Below, piece by piece: positions 25,456 through 39,335 of a DNA stretch of 64,000 nucleotides. The DNA lies in NCBI RefSeq assembly GCF_003590095.1, contig NC_039489.1, positions 3,658,001 through 3,722,000 of the forward strand, given 5' to 3'. Position 1 is the first letter of the stretch, and the number at the start of each line of letters is the position of its first letter. Position numbers and translations under genes: made by a program. Source of the DNA: Trichoplusia ni (lineage: Eukaryota > Arthropoda > Insecta > Lepidoptera > Noctuidae). Below the pieces are notes generated by a model. The model was not told the DNA's origin and did no database searches. It was given only the letters and a program-made list of their open reading frames with translations.

Positions 25456-26400
25456 AAATCAAGTCAGACCGCTAATATTTAAGGTTGATGGTCAGCTTCT
25501 AATAGTCACAGACGCGCTTCCTTCCACACCCCCAAGTTCTATGGTCAGAACTTTCAATTGTTACCAAAACACCACAAAGACCCTTCATATGGAAATAATC
25601 CGCAAAATATCCTATTAAACTATTAAGACGTTTCACACACGGATACCTTATTTGCCAAATATTATTACACACAATACTCACTTAGGTAAGTACTAAGAAA
25701 CACACAATGTGTGTATCACCTTACAACTCAACTGAACAGTATTGTGTTACTTCTTACGCAATTGTTCATGAAACTAAACGATATTTTTTTCTAGTTTTCA
25801 TTGAATAGTGAAGAAAAAACTTATGAATTAGTGGTTGAAAGATTTGTAAGGTTTTGCAGGTAGGATGGAGTTTTTTGTTTGCGGTATAAAAGTATTAATT
25901 TAATAGATCTCTTTGTTAGGGGTATTGTGGTGTGTTTATATTACGGCTACGCTTTCTCTTATCTATATTTCTAATATAAAAATTAGAACATCATAATGTG
26001 TAGTTTATGTACAACCTGGTGTTAGTGTTTTTAAGCTACACTTAGGCCTCTGACGCGACTTAAGTTAAGGTAAGAAAAGTCTGACTTGTGTTAATTCCTC
26101 ACGATGGTTAATGTCCCTGTTCTTCGAAAGTTACGATTATTTTGTTGTACACGAATTAGAACGACATTAGACCTTTGCCGGGTTTTAAATCTGCGAAAAA
26201 TGAAATTTGACTTGGCAGTCTACGCGGTCATACTACTAGGCTATCTATACGACATGTAATATGTATTTATTTCGGTTTATGTCAGTTAATACCAAGAATG
26301 ACATGAATGGTAACAATGATAATTCACTATCAATTTGAGTTTGGATTGTCAGGAGTAGAGGTAAAGTATTAATAGTTCGAAAATGCAAAATCTTAATCAG

Positions 26401-26768
26401 GCAAGGCGAGGAGCTCGTGGCTAAGCTATAACCGCATAAGTGATTCGATCACAGGTTAAGCTATGCTTGACGCGGTTGGTCCGTAGATGGGTGACACATC
26501 TTTGTCATAGCGAGTTCCTCCGTGTTTCGGAAGGCACGTTAAATTGTGGGTCCCGGCTGTTATTCCTACATCTTTGACAGTCGTTACAGGTAGTCAGAAG
26601 CTTGAAAAGTCTGACAGCCAGTCTAACCAAGGGGTGTCGTGTTGCCCAGGTAACTGGGTTGAGGAGGTCAGATAGGCAGTCGCTCCTTGTAAAATACTGG
26701 TACTTAGCTGAAACCGGTTAGACTGGAAGCCGACCCCAAAATAGTTGGGAAAAGGCTAGGCCAATGAT
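26401..26768 (+). mobile_element. tRNA-derived SINE, near full-length
   Basis: The head has Pol III box-like parts (A-box-like TGGCTAAGCTAT at about 26419; B-box-like GATTCGATCAC at about 26443), followed by the body shared with 25155-25455 and ending gggaaaaggctagg. A third, 3' fragment is at 54691-54794. This is a common type in noctuid moths (from memory). Confidence 0.65.
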
Positions 26769-28596
26769 AGTCTACATGAATCAGAAATGATTTGTGAATA
26801 TCTAGCTGTACATTTTTTATTATTTGTAAATTCAATTTGTTAGTACAGAACAAAACTGTTTTTTGTCTGATCGCGAGATCTCCTCAGTGAAATCTTTTAA
26901 GCGGCTGACAAATGAATAATTAAAAATACATATTTGAATTAAGAACCGAAAAAATGTCTTTAGTAAATCTGTGTTAAAACTTAACAAATACTATTAAGAA
27001 ACCTATTACAATGACAAGTGTATTTGCATTCTATTTCAACCTTATTGCTTCATAAATAAGACTTAAAATCATTGTGTTATTATTAACTATTTTGTTTGTG
27101 CATACCTTTCAATACCAAATTATATTTGAAACTAATAAAATTAGGAGAGCACCATAACATTAACGAAATAAGATACAAAGTTGAGTGATTTAAATTAGTT
27201 GGACGGCAGACGCGTCTTGGTAAATACATTTCGGGGTACATACGCGCACAGAAAATGGAAATTCAAGTTTCTAAAATGTCCAAATAGTGGTGTGAGCGGT
27301 GTACAGTCAAACAGAGAAGACAAACATTCTGTATATCTGCGTATTGAGGCGATCAACCGCGCGGCGATCGTGTTACTGCTGCTCGTACTGTCGCACACAC
27401 AAGTCACAACCATAAGTTTAATAGTTTTTATTTTTATCTGGTTTAAGTTTCCCACTGCTGGGTAACGGCTTCCCTCAACCCTTCCACGATTTCCCAGCAT
27501 AATTTAATAAATAGTAAATTTATTAAAAATTTATAAATATGTACAGAACTTGAACTTGAAAAGTATCATGACCTAAATAACCTAACTTTACCTACATAAT
27601 GTTTTTTCAATTTAGAAGTGTGACTTTAAATTATTAAACGGTAAATAATTTATTTAAAATAATTCGCAAAGCATGATTCTAAAAAAAACATTTTGTTTAT
27701 TACTAACAGATTAAAGCTTTCGTACTCTACGAGTATAGAGATAAAACTTACTTTCAGCTCCTGCTTTCGATAACACTTGTGTGTACAACTGCACCGAATT
27801 GGTGTCTTTGAAGCGGGTTAATTGCGAGCAAACAATAGAATTAAGTAAACCACACAGATTAATAGTTGCGTCACCGTGTGCACGTGTGTGCGTTAATAAA
27901 TGTAAGCGATACTGTGCGTGTCGTGGTGTGAGTGACCTAGCTCGCTGGGGGTTTACCTATATCGATGTCAGAAAATTAACTCATCAGACTTGATTTTTAA
28001 TCAAAAAGTAAGGTACGTATTGCTAGGTCAAAAAATAATATAACCTTGTAAAATTGTTACTTCTTTTAGTACAATTCTATATTCTGTGATTCTACACGCT
28101 CAACTTTAGTCAATATTTCTTTATAAAGAACAGCGTTGGCAAAGGCATTGGCCATTATCACTTAATCAAATTAAGGGTGGTCTTGGATAAGTTTAGAGCT
28201 ACTAATATTCGGGAGCATCCGTGGCAGCTAGATTGAAGTAATTTCAAACTATCAAAAGCCTTTCAATATCCTAATTATATTTTCAAATAATTAACTGTAC
28301 AAATTGTGCCTAATATACTTGTGTGTTAGTTAACCAAACAAATGTAATTTCCAGTTTTAAAACGGATTGATAATGGTGATCAGGTGATATGGCAGAACAA
28401 ACTTTGATGTGCGTTTAATTTAAGTGGTGTATTTTGAAATTAAAGTTGACCTGAGTGGGTACATTTGAAGGTTTGTAAGGTTTTCTTCAGGATCAATATA
28501 TTTCCCAGCTAAAAGAACCTCAGTCAAAATCGATCTCAATCAAAGTCTAGACCAGAAATATAATACAGTAGTCAACATAAAGAAATTTGTATTTGA

Positions 28597-28790
28597 CTGG
28601 CCTGTTGGTCTAGTGGTTAGTGAACCTGTCTGGTATACCGAAGGTCGGGGTTCTATTCCTGAGAATGATAATTTGTTCTGTGCCTGGTAGTAATTTTTCT
28701 ATATGTATGTGTTTAGAAATATATAAGTATGTTTATCAGTTGTCTAGTACTCATAATACAGGCTTCGCTTAGTTGATACTAGATGGCGTT
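28597..28790 (+). mobile_element. tRNA-derived SINE of a second family
   Basis: The head looks like a tRNA: A-box TGGTCTAGTGGTTAG (28606-28620) and B-box GGTTCTATTCC (28649-28659). An unrelated tail with 'aagtatgtttatcagttgtc' follows. There is no intact acceptor stem, so it is a SINE and not a tRNA gene. Confidence 0.65.
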
Positions 28791-30337
28791 GTGGGAAAGT
28801 TGTACAAAATATAACTATAAGTACACATTATTACAAGTTCTGATGTATAGTAGCTATCTGGGTATTAAAGATTTAGACGGCCTATCTCAATACTATTACA
28901 TCGCTTGCACCGCTCACCAAACAGTTGAGCATCGTGCCTCCGACCTTGCCGTAGGTTCACGGCCTTATCGGAGACACGGCTCAGCGACAACGCCTTCACA
29001 ACAAATAATACGGAGTTACATCATACTTGCTTTAGTTGATAAAAATATTTCTTAATAATGAGCACAAACTGACTCTGGGCATGTTATTAACAAACGGAAA
29101 TTATCACTATTACAGATGAAGTCGGTAGTCTTATATGGAAAAAAGTTTCAAAAGATTAGCATTTGTCTAACCAAACCTAACTAAATAAGTAGGCAGTGTT
29201 TAAATGCACTACAGATCCCGCGATGCTTCCATCAATATTCTGAGGTGAAAGATTACAATAGTAGATTTTCTGTTGTAATCTTTAATGATATTCTCACCGC
29301 CAAATTCTGAGCCTGAAGTTTTAACAGTTTGTTTCAATAACCAATATGTGCGTAATCACCACAAGAGGGGTTTCCATCCATTATCAAGTAAAATATTGCT
29401 TAACCCTTTAACAATACGACGCGTGATAAAAAGTCCAACAACTCCAGACCAACACATTTAACTTTAAAAATACCCAAAAAGCCAAAATAATATTGAAGTA
29501 AAATGTTAAACAATCTAGTTTTTGTATGCGCGCTCCCAGTGTAGCCAATAAGTGACCAAATATTGTCACACTCGGGCGTCGGCAGTGTCCCGTGACGGGT
29601 GCTCCGTCTCTGTTACACGGGGAGCGAGTGATAGGGACGGATGGACGGTGATGCAGCGAGCCACTTCGCGACAAAGCTGCCGACTAACAAAATACTAGCA
29701 TGGTGGCAATACAGGGTGGGACTGGACAGTGCACGCCTAGGTGACAAGAGCCAGGACGCTAATGAATGAAAATGTGATCACGTGAAAACTGCAGTAGATC
29801 AAGGACTTTGTGATGTTCATGACTCTACTAAAACATGTATAACTGTTAAAGGTCGTAGAATAAATATGATTAGTATTAGTAAATAGTTTTGCCTTAGTAT
29901 CATCTTAGCCTTTGCATGATTCCTCTTTGGTTGCAGACTTCTTTCCAAAACACAATCTTCTTAAGTTGTCTTTATTAAACAAGTTTTGTTCGCCAAATTA
30001 CACTTTTTACAACTAATATTTTCCGCCAAATGTACGTTCCAACTAAAACCTTTTTACTTGTCAAGCCTATTCTGATATAAGAGCAACAAAGTGACGCAAG
30101 TTTATTTACTAAGCCTCCCAAGTCCGGCCCATAGCTGGCACTTATATCACGCACTCAGTTAGTAGCTATGCACTGAACACATCGACTTTGTGCGACACTT
30201 GCCGACCGCCACACACAACCACACACAGGTCCAACACCACGTACTGACCATGGCTTGATAAGCTTCGATACTTACCACAGAGTTTTGAAGGAACAGCAGA
30301 ACATGAAGAACCTGCCGTCAACTCCTTAATCAGGATT

Positions 30338-30396
30338 GTTGTTGAAGTGAGACGCCAATATGCGCCATATAGCGCTGTCTCTGTTCTACAATTGCC
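30338..30396. repeat. Short dyad repeat, copy 3
   Basis: gttgaagtgagacgcc paired with atagcgctgtctctgttc, then tacaattg. Confidence 0.5.
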
Positions 30397-30450
30397 GGCC
30401 AAAAGTAGAAAATAAGTTCCAAAATTTGTTTTGAGGCCTGTCATACAGAT

Positions 30451-30796
30451 AGCGTTTCCAGGCGTCCGGTTAGGCTTTTTGATTGCATGTCTGGCTAAAA
30501 TAAACGGTGTCCCTCTTGTCCGGCTTTTGTAAGGCTTTTTACGATAAGTAAAATGATGAAGTTATTTTTTTTTTAGTTAAAAATGTCTTATTTCTTCATA
30601 AATGTTTAATTTTATTTTATTGTGCCACTCAAAGAGAAAACGTTTTTATTTTAATAATCAAAAAGACTTGATTTTACATAAACAAAATTGTCGTACTTAA
30701 ATGCTGAATAATATAGGGTGCCAGGCTTTTTTTACTAAATGTCCGGCCAAACTGGCTGGTCTGTCCGGCTATTGGGTTTGGCGACCTGGCAATGCT
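30451..30796. mobile_element. Possible MITE or dispersed repeat with GTCCGGC/AGGCTTTTT motifs
   Basis: The ends are imperfect inverted repeats (gcgtttccaggcgtcc at the left, reverse complement gcattgccaggtcgcc at the right, 11 of 16 matching). The interior repeats 'gtccgg' and 'aggcttttt' motifs. No coding frame. Classification uncertain. Confidence 0.4.
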
Positions 30797-33714
30797 ACAT
30801 ACAGAGCATTTTTCGTGTTGTTGTTAAGTCGCTGAATTATTATTAGTTGTAGTGGTAATGTTAATTAGGTAATGACTAGGTAGGCACGTTACAACACGTT
30901 AGTGAAATCTAGGTAGATGTTATAGAATGTACTGGTTTTTGAAGGACGTAAGCGGTGTTGTTCAAACAAACTTATTCTAACCATTTATATAGGTAAAAAG
31001 AAGAATTTCTCAATAAATTCCATTCGTTATAAAGTGTGTGGTAAAATGGTTCAGTACTAATATCTCCACTTCAAATCTTTCTTAAGTTGGTACTCCAAAA
31101 CAGAGAAAAATATTAAACCCCAAGTACCAATAAAGGAATCCTCAACCCAATAGAGTGCTACAAATTGAAGACAACTGACTTCATAATTCACGAAAAGAAA
31201 ACTCTAAATATGGTAATGTGAGCGCCGAGCGGTATCCCGCCACGAAACACTCCTCAAGCGATCGCGGAAAAATTAGGGTTCCGCGCGACACGGCCCGGCT
31301 ACGGAACTCCGCTATTATTGTGCTTTTTATTGTCCCCTTGCGTTTTATTACTTTTTTATTTCTTTTTAACAGCGGGGAGGTCAGTTATTGATATAGCTTA
31401 GGGCTGCTCAAGATATTATATTTATTTTTTGTTGTAATTCGATCTTTTTTGTGGTTTTTGATGGTTTTTTTCCTTGAATGGTGAGTACTTTGGCTGTTTG
31501 CGTAATGATAAAGGCGTTATTTATGTTCCTTTTATTAATAGATTGGTATTGTTTTTAAACTTGTGGTTCCATTTTTATTTTTATTAATTTTTTTTTTTTG
31601 ATGAGTAATGTACTGGCTTAGCTCTTAACACAGACGAATATGGCTCTGCGCGTTAGTAGAACACATCTTATCCATCCATCAAAACGAATATAATTAGATA
31701 CTAGATATTCTTATGATCAATTGGGAGTTAAAAAAAGAAATAAACTACGGGTTCTAAAATATGAATGAAACCGGAGAATTACATGTCCAGTCTACAACGC
31801 TCAGTTGCCAGCCCTACACCCTACACTAGTGCTGTGCCCATCCATCAGTTGCAACACGCCGCTCGCACTAATGTCTCCATATTTAAATACTTCCCGAGAC
31901 CTCTCCAGACGGGTCACTGTCACTTGTCACCTCTTCCTTAACGACACTTTATATTTTTATGGTACAGGGTTGAATGTTAAATGCATTTTCACAAGATTAA
32001 GGGGTGAGGGTCAAGAAAGTATAGAGTATGGAGGGGTAGAAGGAATTGGTTATAAGGGCCGAGTGTGGGTATATTGGGAGGGGATGATCAACTTCTTACA
32101 TTTTGCTGTCTAATTAATGTCGCTGTTTTTGATCTGACAAATGTATCTGAATTTTAGACTTGTCTACGTTTCGTTGTTCCGTATTTCATTTGCGAACATG
32201 GGTCAAGCCCGAAAAAGAAAAACTAATTTTCAAACAAATAAGTCAGCCATCAAATTAGTGACTATACCAAAAGCTGCTTAACCTACGTTTTTTTTTGTAT
32301 TATGTTTTGTTGTTTTACCGGCAGGCCAACTACATCGTTTCGTGAAAATGTCAACTGCCAAGTTATAACAATTAATAACATAAATTCGTTACAAATTCAT
32401 ATGTTTTGCCCAAAAAATAATGTTGTAAAAGAAACTCAGGAATTGTAAATGTAGAAACAACGATATACCTTTATTAAATCGATTTAAATAAATCAGAATA
32501 TCACAAGACCCACTCACCCCCGCACTTGTATAAAACAACATCAACATAAAAAAAGAAATAATTAACAAAAGAAAACCACGAAACACAGATGCGAACGGAA
32601 ATCTCAAATTGGATTTTCAAAGAACGTTAAAAAGAGACAGATTTACACAATAATGTTTATGTAAGATAAGGACAAGCATATAGTCGAGATCACAAAGCCA
32701 AGTAATTGTAGACAATGGGAAACTGAAAAAGACGTTTCCTTTATAAGATTTCTATCTCAAGAACATTTTGCCTTAGGACGGGAACACCAACTTATTTATC
32801 ACACTGTAAAATGATCACATACACCTTATTCCTCAGACATACGACTGAAATTAGCTTGGCAAACTTTATTTTCGTCGGCAAATGCGTCGGGGTGAAGCCT
32901 AAGCGACTGTGAAACCACGTCTAGCGTAAAACAAGATTTTGTCAAAGTATAATAAACTGCCAATATAATCTGAGCTGTAATGCAGTACATTACACATTAT
33001 AAGTGGGGTCTAGGTAATGTGGATATTTCGTACGTTTGATACGAACTTTAATATGGCGATAATTTTGTTGTAATTGTGAGCGCGGCATTGTCTTATATCT
33101 TCAAGTCAAATGCCACTGTTTATTAAATGTTTAAGGCAGGTTATGAGTTTGGGGTAAGCAGTAATAGTAGAACAGTAGAATTGTAAAACAGAAAAAGTTT
33201 GTCACTATTCGTATTCTCTTAAGCATTTTCCCAACACAATAATGGGAAATTAATTGTATTGTATTGCCCCGGAGTGCCCAGGACATAAACTTATATTATT
33301 GAAATTTTAAGAAGATTATTTAGTTCTGATTCTACGAAGAAAACTTTAGTTCCCAGTTGGTCTAACTACAACTAGGTTTAACGAGTGTTTACTTGGCAGT
33401 AAGTATACTATTTATGTGTAGGTAAATGTATTAAAGGTATTTATGTGTTTGAAAAAAATAAAAATTGAGCCAAATTTTTGCGGGTTAGAGTTGTGCGAGT
33501 TAATCAAAACCCTAGAAACTTTCTGAGGTATTGAAGCAAAATGACTTAAGAAGACTTACGTACCTAATAATAAATATCATGTTTTTTGTCATCATGTCTA
33601 ATTTTGTTCGCTATAGATAATTTCTAATTGACTACCTACTGATTGTCCCTGATAAGGAATATTGAAACTAGCTCGGGGGCGCTAGGTCTTTGAAACCTTA
33701 TTACTAGCCTGGTC

Positions 33715-33780
33715 CCGGTGTCCACAGCTGAGTAAAGGCCTTCCCACTCCTCTTCCACTGGTCTCATGAGCCATTTTAAA
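33715..33780. repeat. Dispersed repeat, 'cacagctgagtaaaggcc' type
   Basis: Contains 'ccacagctgagtaaaggcct' and 'cctcttccactggtctc', related to 56876-56960. A widespread moth repeat in my experience of such genomes; class unknown. Confidence 0.4.
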
Positions 33781-34397
33781 ACTTATACAGTTTTAAATTG
33801 TTGAATTACGAGTCTGTCGAGTCTGTGCCAGCGAACGAGGTACATGCATCAATAAGTCATGGGCCTTGACTTGACTATTTTTAAGAAAGCCCTACAACCC
33901 GACAGGTAAGAACTTTAAATAGGTTGGATTAATGGTTCTTGTTGCCAGAAGATACTCAAAATCAAAGTTTGTATTTCTTCAAATACTCCGTTTCCAGGCA
34001 CTTCTTAAACGTAACAATAATGACTCTCATTGAATGGTTCCGAAATGTCATTCCTGCGTAGAAAACCGGCAAAAAACTCCATAGGTACTCACTCGGAAGG
34101 CAAGCCTATCCTCTAAAGACAGAATAATAGCTAGACCTATGGAAGTTAGGACGTATTCTTTATAGTATCTGTAAAATAATGCTAAATGAAACTTCAGTGC
34201 GAGTACATTAGAACACTCCATGCAAATCACGGTACCGTTGTACCAGGGGTTCATGTTTTTGAGGAGTCGACAATAGGGTCAATTTAATAAAGCCAGTGTC
34301 AACATCATAATATGAGTAACACCACCGTACCATGTACCATGTAAATTAGTTTCTCCGCTGTCGCGTGCCGCGGATTACTAGAAGCCAATTAGTGGGT

Positions 34398-34450
34398 AAC
34401 GGGGGTATGCGGGGGTATGCGGGGGCCATGCGGGGCTGTGCGGAGCTGTG
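34398..34450. repeat. GC-rich short tandem repeat
   Basis: Degenerate units of gggggtatgc, then gcggggc/tgtgcgg (for example cgggggtatgcgggggtatg). A simple repeat in an otherwise AT-rich stretch. Confidence 0.55.
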
Positions 34451-35428
34451 CGGAGGCGATCGAGTGTACAATATTTTTAATTCATTTTTAATTCGTCGCA
34501 TGTTCCTGATGTTGATCTCGGTGTGAAAATGTGTTTAGATCTGATTGTGGGTGTGATAGGGTTAATTGGAAGGGTGTTTAATTGATTTTAAAATGAATGT
34601 CATTTAGCTACTTTGGTATGACTTTTACTAAGTATTCAAAATTTGTTGCAGGTTCAATTTACCACATACTTTTATAATGAATACTAGACTTTATATCGAA
34701 TTCAACGTTTTTTTGTCCCTTTTAATATAATTAAATAACATCTTGTTATTTATTAATAAAAAAATCCATTCAGTTTCGAAATAAAATGGTGACAGGCCTG
34801 ACATCTATCATCGAAAAGTACAACAAATCAACTTGAATCGTAACGCCATCTGTTGACGAGTAGATAGAAGCACAGCACAAATGAAGTAGATGTTAGCACA
34901 GTACTATACGCTTAGGATAGATGGCGCTGTCACACTGATCATGAAAAATTACGAAAGTTATCTTAGGCGATTAAAAATATCTAGGAGTGCTTAACGATAC
35001 CAACGAATATTAACTAGGAAATGGACTTCAGTAGAGGAGGATGTTCTTTGTCAACACTGTTAGTTATACTATGGCATGTAACAGTGTAAGTACATATCTT
35101 ATATTGTATTTTGCTTAAAAGTACGTAGATAGGAAGGCAACTTCCTTTAAACCCGCTACTCTTCACTTTTAGCAAATCGTGACAAACATGTTTATGGTAA
35201 CTCTTGTAATTTAATTTACAAAGAGATACTTATTTATAAATTGTATCTTCTACACGTTATTGTAATGGCCTTGAGTTACCAAAAAGGTTCACGATAAATT
35301 CGGTTGTTCACCTTTTTGGGAAAAATGATGATAGATATTGTTATTGTTTTTTTTTTCGTCTGGGTCTCATTTCTAATTAAATATATATTATGTAACTGTA
35401 TTCAAGATTATCTTATATAAATACCTTA

Positions 35429-35674
35429 TCTATACTAATAAATAAAGCTGAAGAGTTTGTTTGTTTATTTGAACGCTCTAATTTCAGGAACACGGGTTCA
35501 AATTTAAAAATTATTTTTGTGTTGAATAGACCGTTCATCGAGGAAGGTTTTAAACCATCACGCTGCGACTAATACGAGCGAAAATACAATGGAAAATGTG
35601 GAAAGAAGAGGCCAGGTATAAAATCATAACCTATATCTTATAACCACGCGGACAAAGTCGCTTGCAACAGCTAG
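35429..35674 (+). mobile_element. Helitron-like non-autonomous element, 246 bp
   Basis: TCTATACTAATAAATAAAGC at the start, then gaagagtttgtttg. It ends gcaacagCTAG after the near-palindrome gcggacaaagtcgc. The flanks are A and T. Same family as 24181-24453. Confidence 0.7.
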
Positions 35675-38159
35675 TCTCTGATATAAAAGAACTTCAGTTC
35701 CAACACCTTCTCTTAAACTGAAAGCACCAGCTCGCAGCAAGAACATGCAGGATCGTTGAATGGTGGCCGAATATGGGTGTCGTCAATCGTTTTTTGACCC
35801 TCAAATTTGCTGTCTCTTTTCATTTTCAATTGGTGCTGGTATGTCTACCAGTAAGACAGTCCAGTCACAATGATGTTTCATTAATAGCATCAAATAAATC
35901 ATGCTCAGTGGTCATTCACCCCAGATCACCAGATAAGCATCTACAGCATCCCGTATCATGACGGATGGCTGCAAACTTTCCGATAAACTCGATAACAAAC
36001 ATAAACAATAACAACTGAAGGTCACGGACGAATGTTCTGGAAGTTAGGAACATGATTTGTGTGATGATGACTATGATATTCATCATCAACTAGAGTGTCA
36101 CGTTCCAATGCCTGGTAAAAGACTCTCCAGACCTCGGCAATCTTATTCAGGGGTAACTTCAGTTTTATCGTCAAAATTCTTTTGCTTCCAGGCGACCAAA
36201 CCTTTGGTATTACTGATGATGATGCAAAGGTAGGATAATTAAACGCGGAAGCTTAAACTTACTTATCCAATAGAAATTTTGAAATAACGAGCTATACGCT
36301 ACCAGTAAAAATATAATATAGTCCTTCTTAGATACGAAGGTATGACGAAAGGCGACTTTTAAAGAAATATTAAAGAACTACGACCTCAAAAACTCAAAAA
36401 CTACGACCGTATTGAGGTAATAAGCCGAGGAATAGGGAATATCTCATAAACTTAACATGCCCCTTGTAAAACATGATTAAACAGATATATAACAGTTTTC
36501 TCCGTAGTAAATGTAATATAAGTCAGATAAGACCTGTCCAGACTAGACGTCAGAGTGTTTGTTTTGTTTCCCATTAGTCACGGACTTCTTCTGTTGGTTA
36601 TCTAGCGTATCTGATGTGTTAACGACCTCTACATATTATTTAGACATGTTGTTCTCATAGAATTACTGAAAGATCGCTGGTTAATGAATATGTGAACTTA
36701 CTGTAATGTAAGAAAGAAATGAAATTTATAAATGTTCAACGTTTCTCTATACCTGTCCTGAGAAGTGGTACGTATGTAGGCTGGTATTATTATTATAATG
36801 CCTGAAGTTTTGATAGTGCAAAGCTGGGCCGCTCTCGGTCGCGTTCGTAGAGTTCAATTTCAATTCTTGATTGCATTCTATAATGTTACATAGGTGGTCA
36901 ATTAAGTTTCATCTTAGTTAAGGACCCTGTCGGGCACAGCAAAAAGTAGGGGTGAGGAGGAATTTGTTTTCTTTTTCTATAATTTTATATAAGTAATATG
37001 ATTTGTTTTGTATTGATTTTGTAGCGCCTATTGGCAAAGTCTAAAGTTATTCGAGATTTTTTAAAAGGTCCCCTTTTTGACATATTTTGACCTAGTGCTC
37101 TCAGCATCGTGTAATTTAGTCATACAATTTTCACACCGTTAAAAAATTATAGATAAATAATTTTATTCAATTTCTTCGAAGTTTAAAGATTGGGTTTGTA
37201 AGGCGTGAGAAGAAGTAACATTGCGTGGTGTTCAGGATATTATTATGTAATTTGTCGGCCCCTCAAAGATGGACCCAATCCTCTCAATTGACTGTTAAAA
37301 CTAAGCTATTGAAGATGATGTGTCTGTATGAGTACCTAGTTTAACCACAATTTATATGTAGCCTTCATTAATTTGTTTATTATTTGATTTAAAGGTTTAC
37401 AGAATGAACAAGGTTATAGGCAAAAAATAACTTTAAATCCCATGCTTTCGGTTCTAATCCTTCGAATTTATGAAAAACCATAAGTTTCTCGAAAATCTTG
37501 AGCGATTGAAACGAAGTTTGTGATACTTACTATATGTCTATGATCCTACGGAACATGTTTTTAATTTCGGCTTACATTGAAACATTTATGTTCGTACTTC
37601 TGCCATAAAATAACAACTTATACCTTCTAAAACATTGTCTTTTGATTATGTTACTTAAGAGATGATGAAATTAAATAATAAATAACCATCTACCTACCTC
37701 AATTATCACTATTCCTATAGAAACTATAAACACTACACAAAAACAATTCACAACATACCTACGTAACAGCTATATAAATAACATATAAATGAATATAATA
37801 TGTGCAGACCTGTAATCTGTCAAACGGAGAGTCACGAACCTGACAAGTAGCGACCGAGAGCGCGCATTACGTATGGCAAAAGACATCGGTATAGCAATAG
37901 GAATTATAATATATGTTTGAGGTTAAGTTTGGACAATAATGTGGCTAACATAGTAGGTTTCCTTCTCCTTAGATTATTTTATGTAAGGTTTTACTAGCTT
38001 TAGGTGACTACCATTATTGTTTTCTTATGTTATCTGCAGCCCGTTTTACATTATACGGCAGCCCTGCGTATCATTGATCCATCCAGCTATTTTAGCGTGA
38101 TTTGAAAAAACAATATACATTATTGTAACACCATTCGCAAGGCTGCATTCAAAGTTATT

Positions 38160-38290
38160 CGATAACGGTTTGTTGGATCGCCTGACTAGTTTCGGTCGTA
38201 AGTAAAATTCACTCGCCCAACTCTCCCGTTGGGTCCGAAACTAGTCAGGCGTTCCCGATAAATACGCGTGACTAAACCGCTAAGAAATCA
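38160..38290. mobile_element. Fold-back repeat with GTCCGAAACTAGTC core, copy 2
   Basis: The 16-base arm gcctgactagtttcgg (38180-38195) is repeated as its exact reverse complement at 38235-38250, and the outer part aaaccg is also mirrored. The right half matches 14943-14989. An inverted pair of one repeat, or the two ends of a MITE. Confidence 0.55.
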
Positions 38291-39266
38291 TTCCAATAAC
38301 ATATTGTTAAACAAACGACACCTTTTGATTATATTATTTCCCAGAGACAATAAAGTCATAATTTTCCTCAGTGTTCAGTAAAATCATGGCTATTGTCTTA
38401 TATTATGAACTAGGTTTTAATTAATTCATAGCATCGTGCGTCATAACTTCAATAAATTATGAAGAGAATAAATTAGATGACAAAATATCCTGATTTTTTT
38501 CAATCTCATTGTGTAATAATGTATAAAAGTTTTCTTTTAAGACAGCTTTTAGCCATAACCAGCGTTTAACGACATTGATAATGACTTTGCCATACCTGTA
38601 ACATTCAGTTAATAATACTGTGTAAAGAACGTCAATGGTACAGCTTTATTAAGTAATCGATGGTAGCTAGATGCAATAGAGAAAAAGAAATCTTACTTGT
38701 CTCACAACTCGCTTTAGGACAGGAATGATACACTAGCTCAGGTAAGGAACAAGGTTGGCAATATTTTCATGCTCTTTACTTAATCCTCGACAGTGTTAGG
38801 AATTCGAGACAGGTTCAGAAAAAACTCGTGCGGTGTGGCGGGGCGCCAGCCGCGGGCAGAGGCGCTCAGGTAGCGCCATTAAAGTGGCTGTTGTTACGTA
38901 TACAATCTTGAGAGACCACCTTCTAAAATAAAATACTGCTTTTGTCCTTAAACGTAAACATTTGTGATCACAAAGAAAGTGACATTTGTTCCATAACAAA
39001 AATCATTCTGTTGACGATTTTGTAACCATGGAAACCACAATGTTCTTTTCAGCGAATTGGCTGGCCACACAATGTTGTACATTTATCTGCATAGATATTT
39101 AAAACACCGTCCAAACTCTTTTTAAAATTAAATGGTATCATGACAATGTCACTGTCATAGACGTTTGCTGGGACGCCAAAATTTAATTGCAATCGACTTG
39201 ACAAGAAGTTGCTATCGCGATAACAATAGCAAGTGCGACATGTAATAGGAGCCTCATCTCCTGTTA

Positions 39267-39335
39267 TCAGTGTGATTGTGTGGTGCTCATCTTGCGGCCA
39301 GTTGTTGACTGTTGACAGCGGTGAGCAGTTGTGAG
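39267..39335 (+). promoter_or_regulatory. Candidate start site and non-coding first exon of hydroxylysine kinase
   Basis: TCAGTGTG at 39267 fits the arthropod Initiator. It is followed by a short GC-richer stretch with two good 5' splice donors: GTGAGC at 39321 after ...gacagcg, and GTGAGC at 39336 after ...ttgtgag. The first coding exon of the kinase has a good acceptor at 40646 just before its ATG, so an upstream non-coding exon is required, and this is the best candidate I see. It is inference; a start elsewhere between 38.8 and 40.6 kb is possible. Confidence 0.3.

Larger units (their letters stand above)
14376..39260. other. Intergenic region between Dmrt and hydroxylysine kinase
   Basis: About 25 kb with no reading frame I can match to a protein, apart from a LINE scrap at 24.9-25.1 kb. 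It contains dispersed repeats and hairpins listed separately, two G/C-tract blocks at 18.09 and 18.65 kb, and tandem CRE-like palindromes at 16.03 kb. There are GC-rich islands at about 15240-15490, 29545-29665, 31215-31320, 34365-34460 and 38815-38880. Stretches not listed show only AT-rich DNA without evident structure. Distal enhancers of Dmrt could lie here, but the sequence alone does not show it. Confidence 0.6.

Noticed and set aside
28597..28665. Possible tRNA gene
   Set aside because: Good A and B boxes but no acceptor stem pairing and a SINE-type tail follows.
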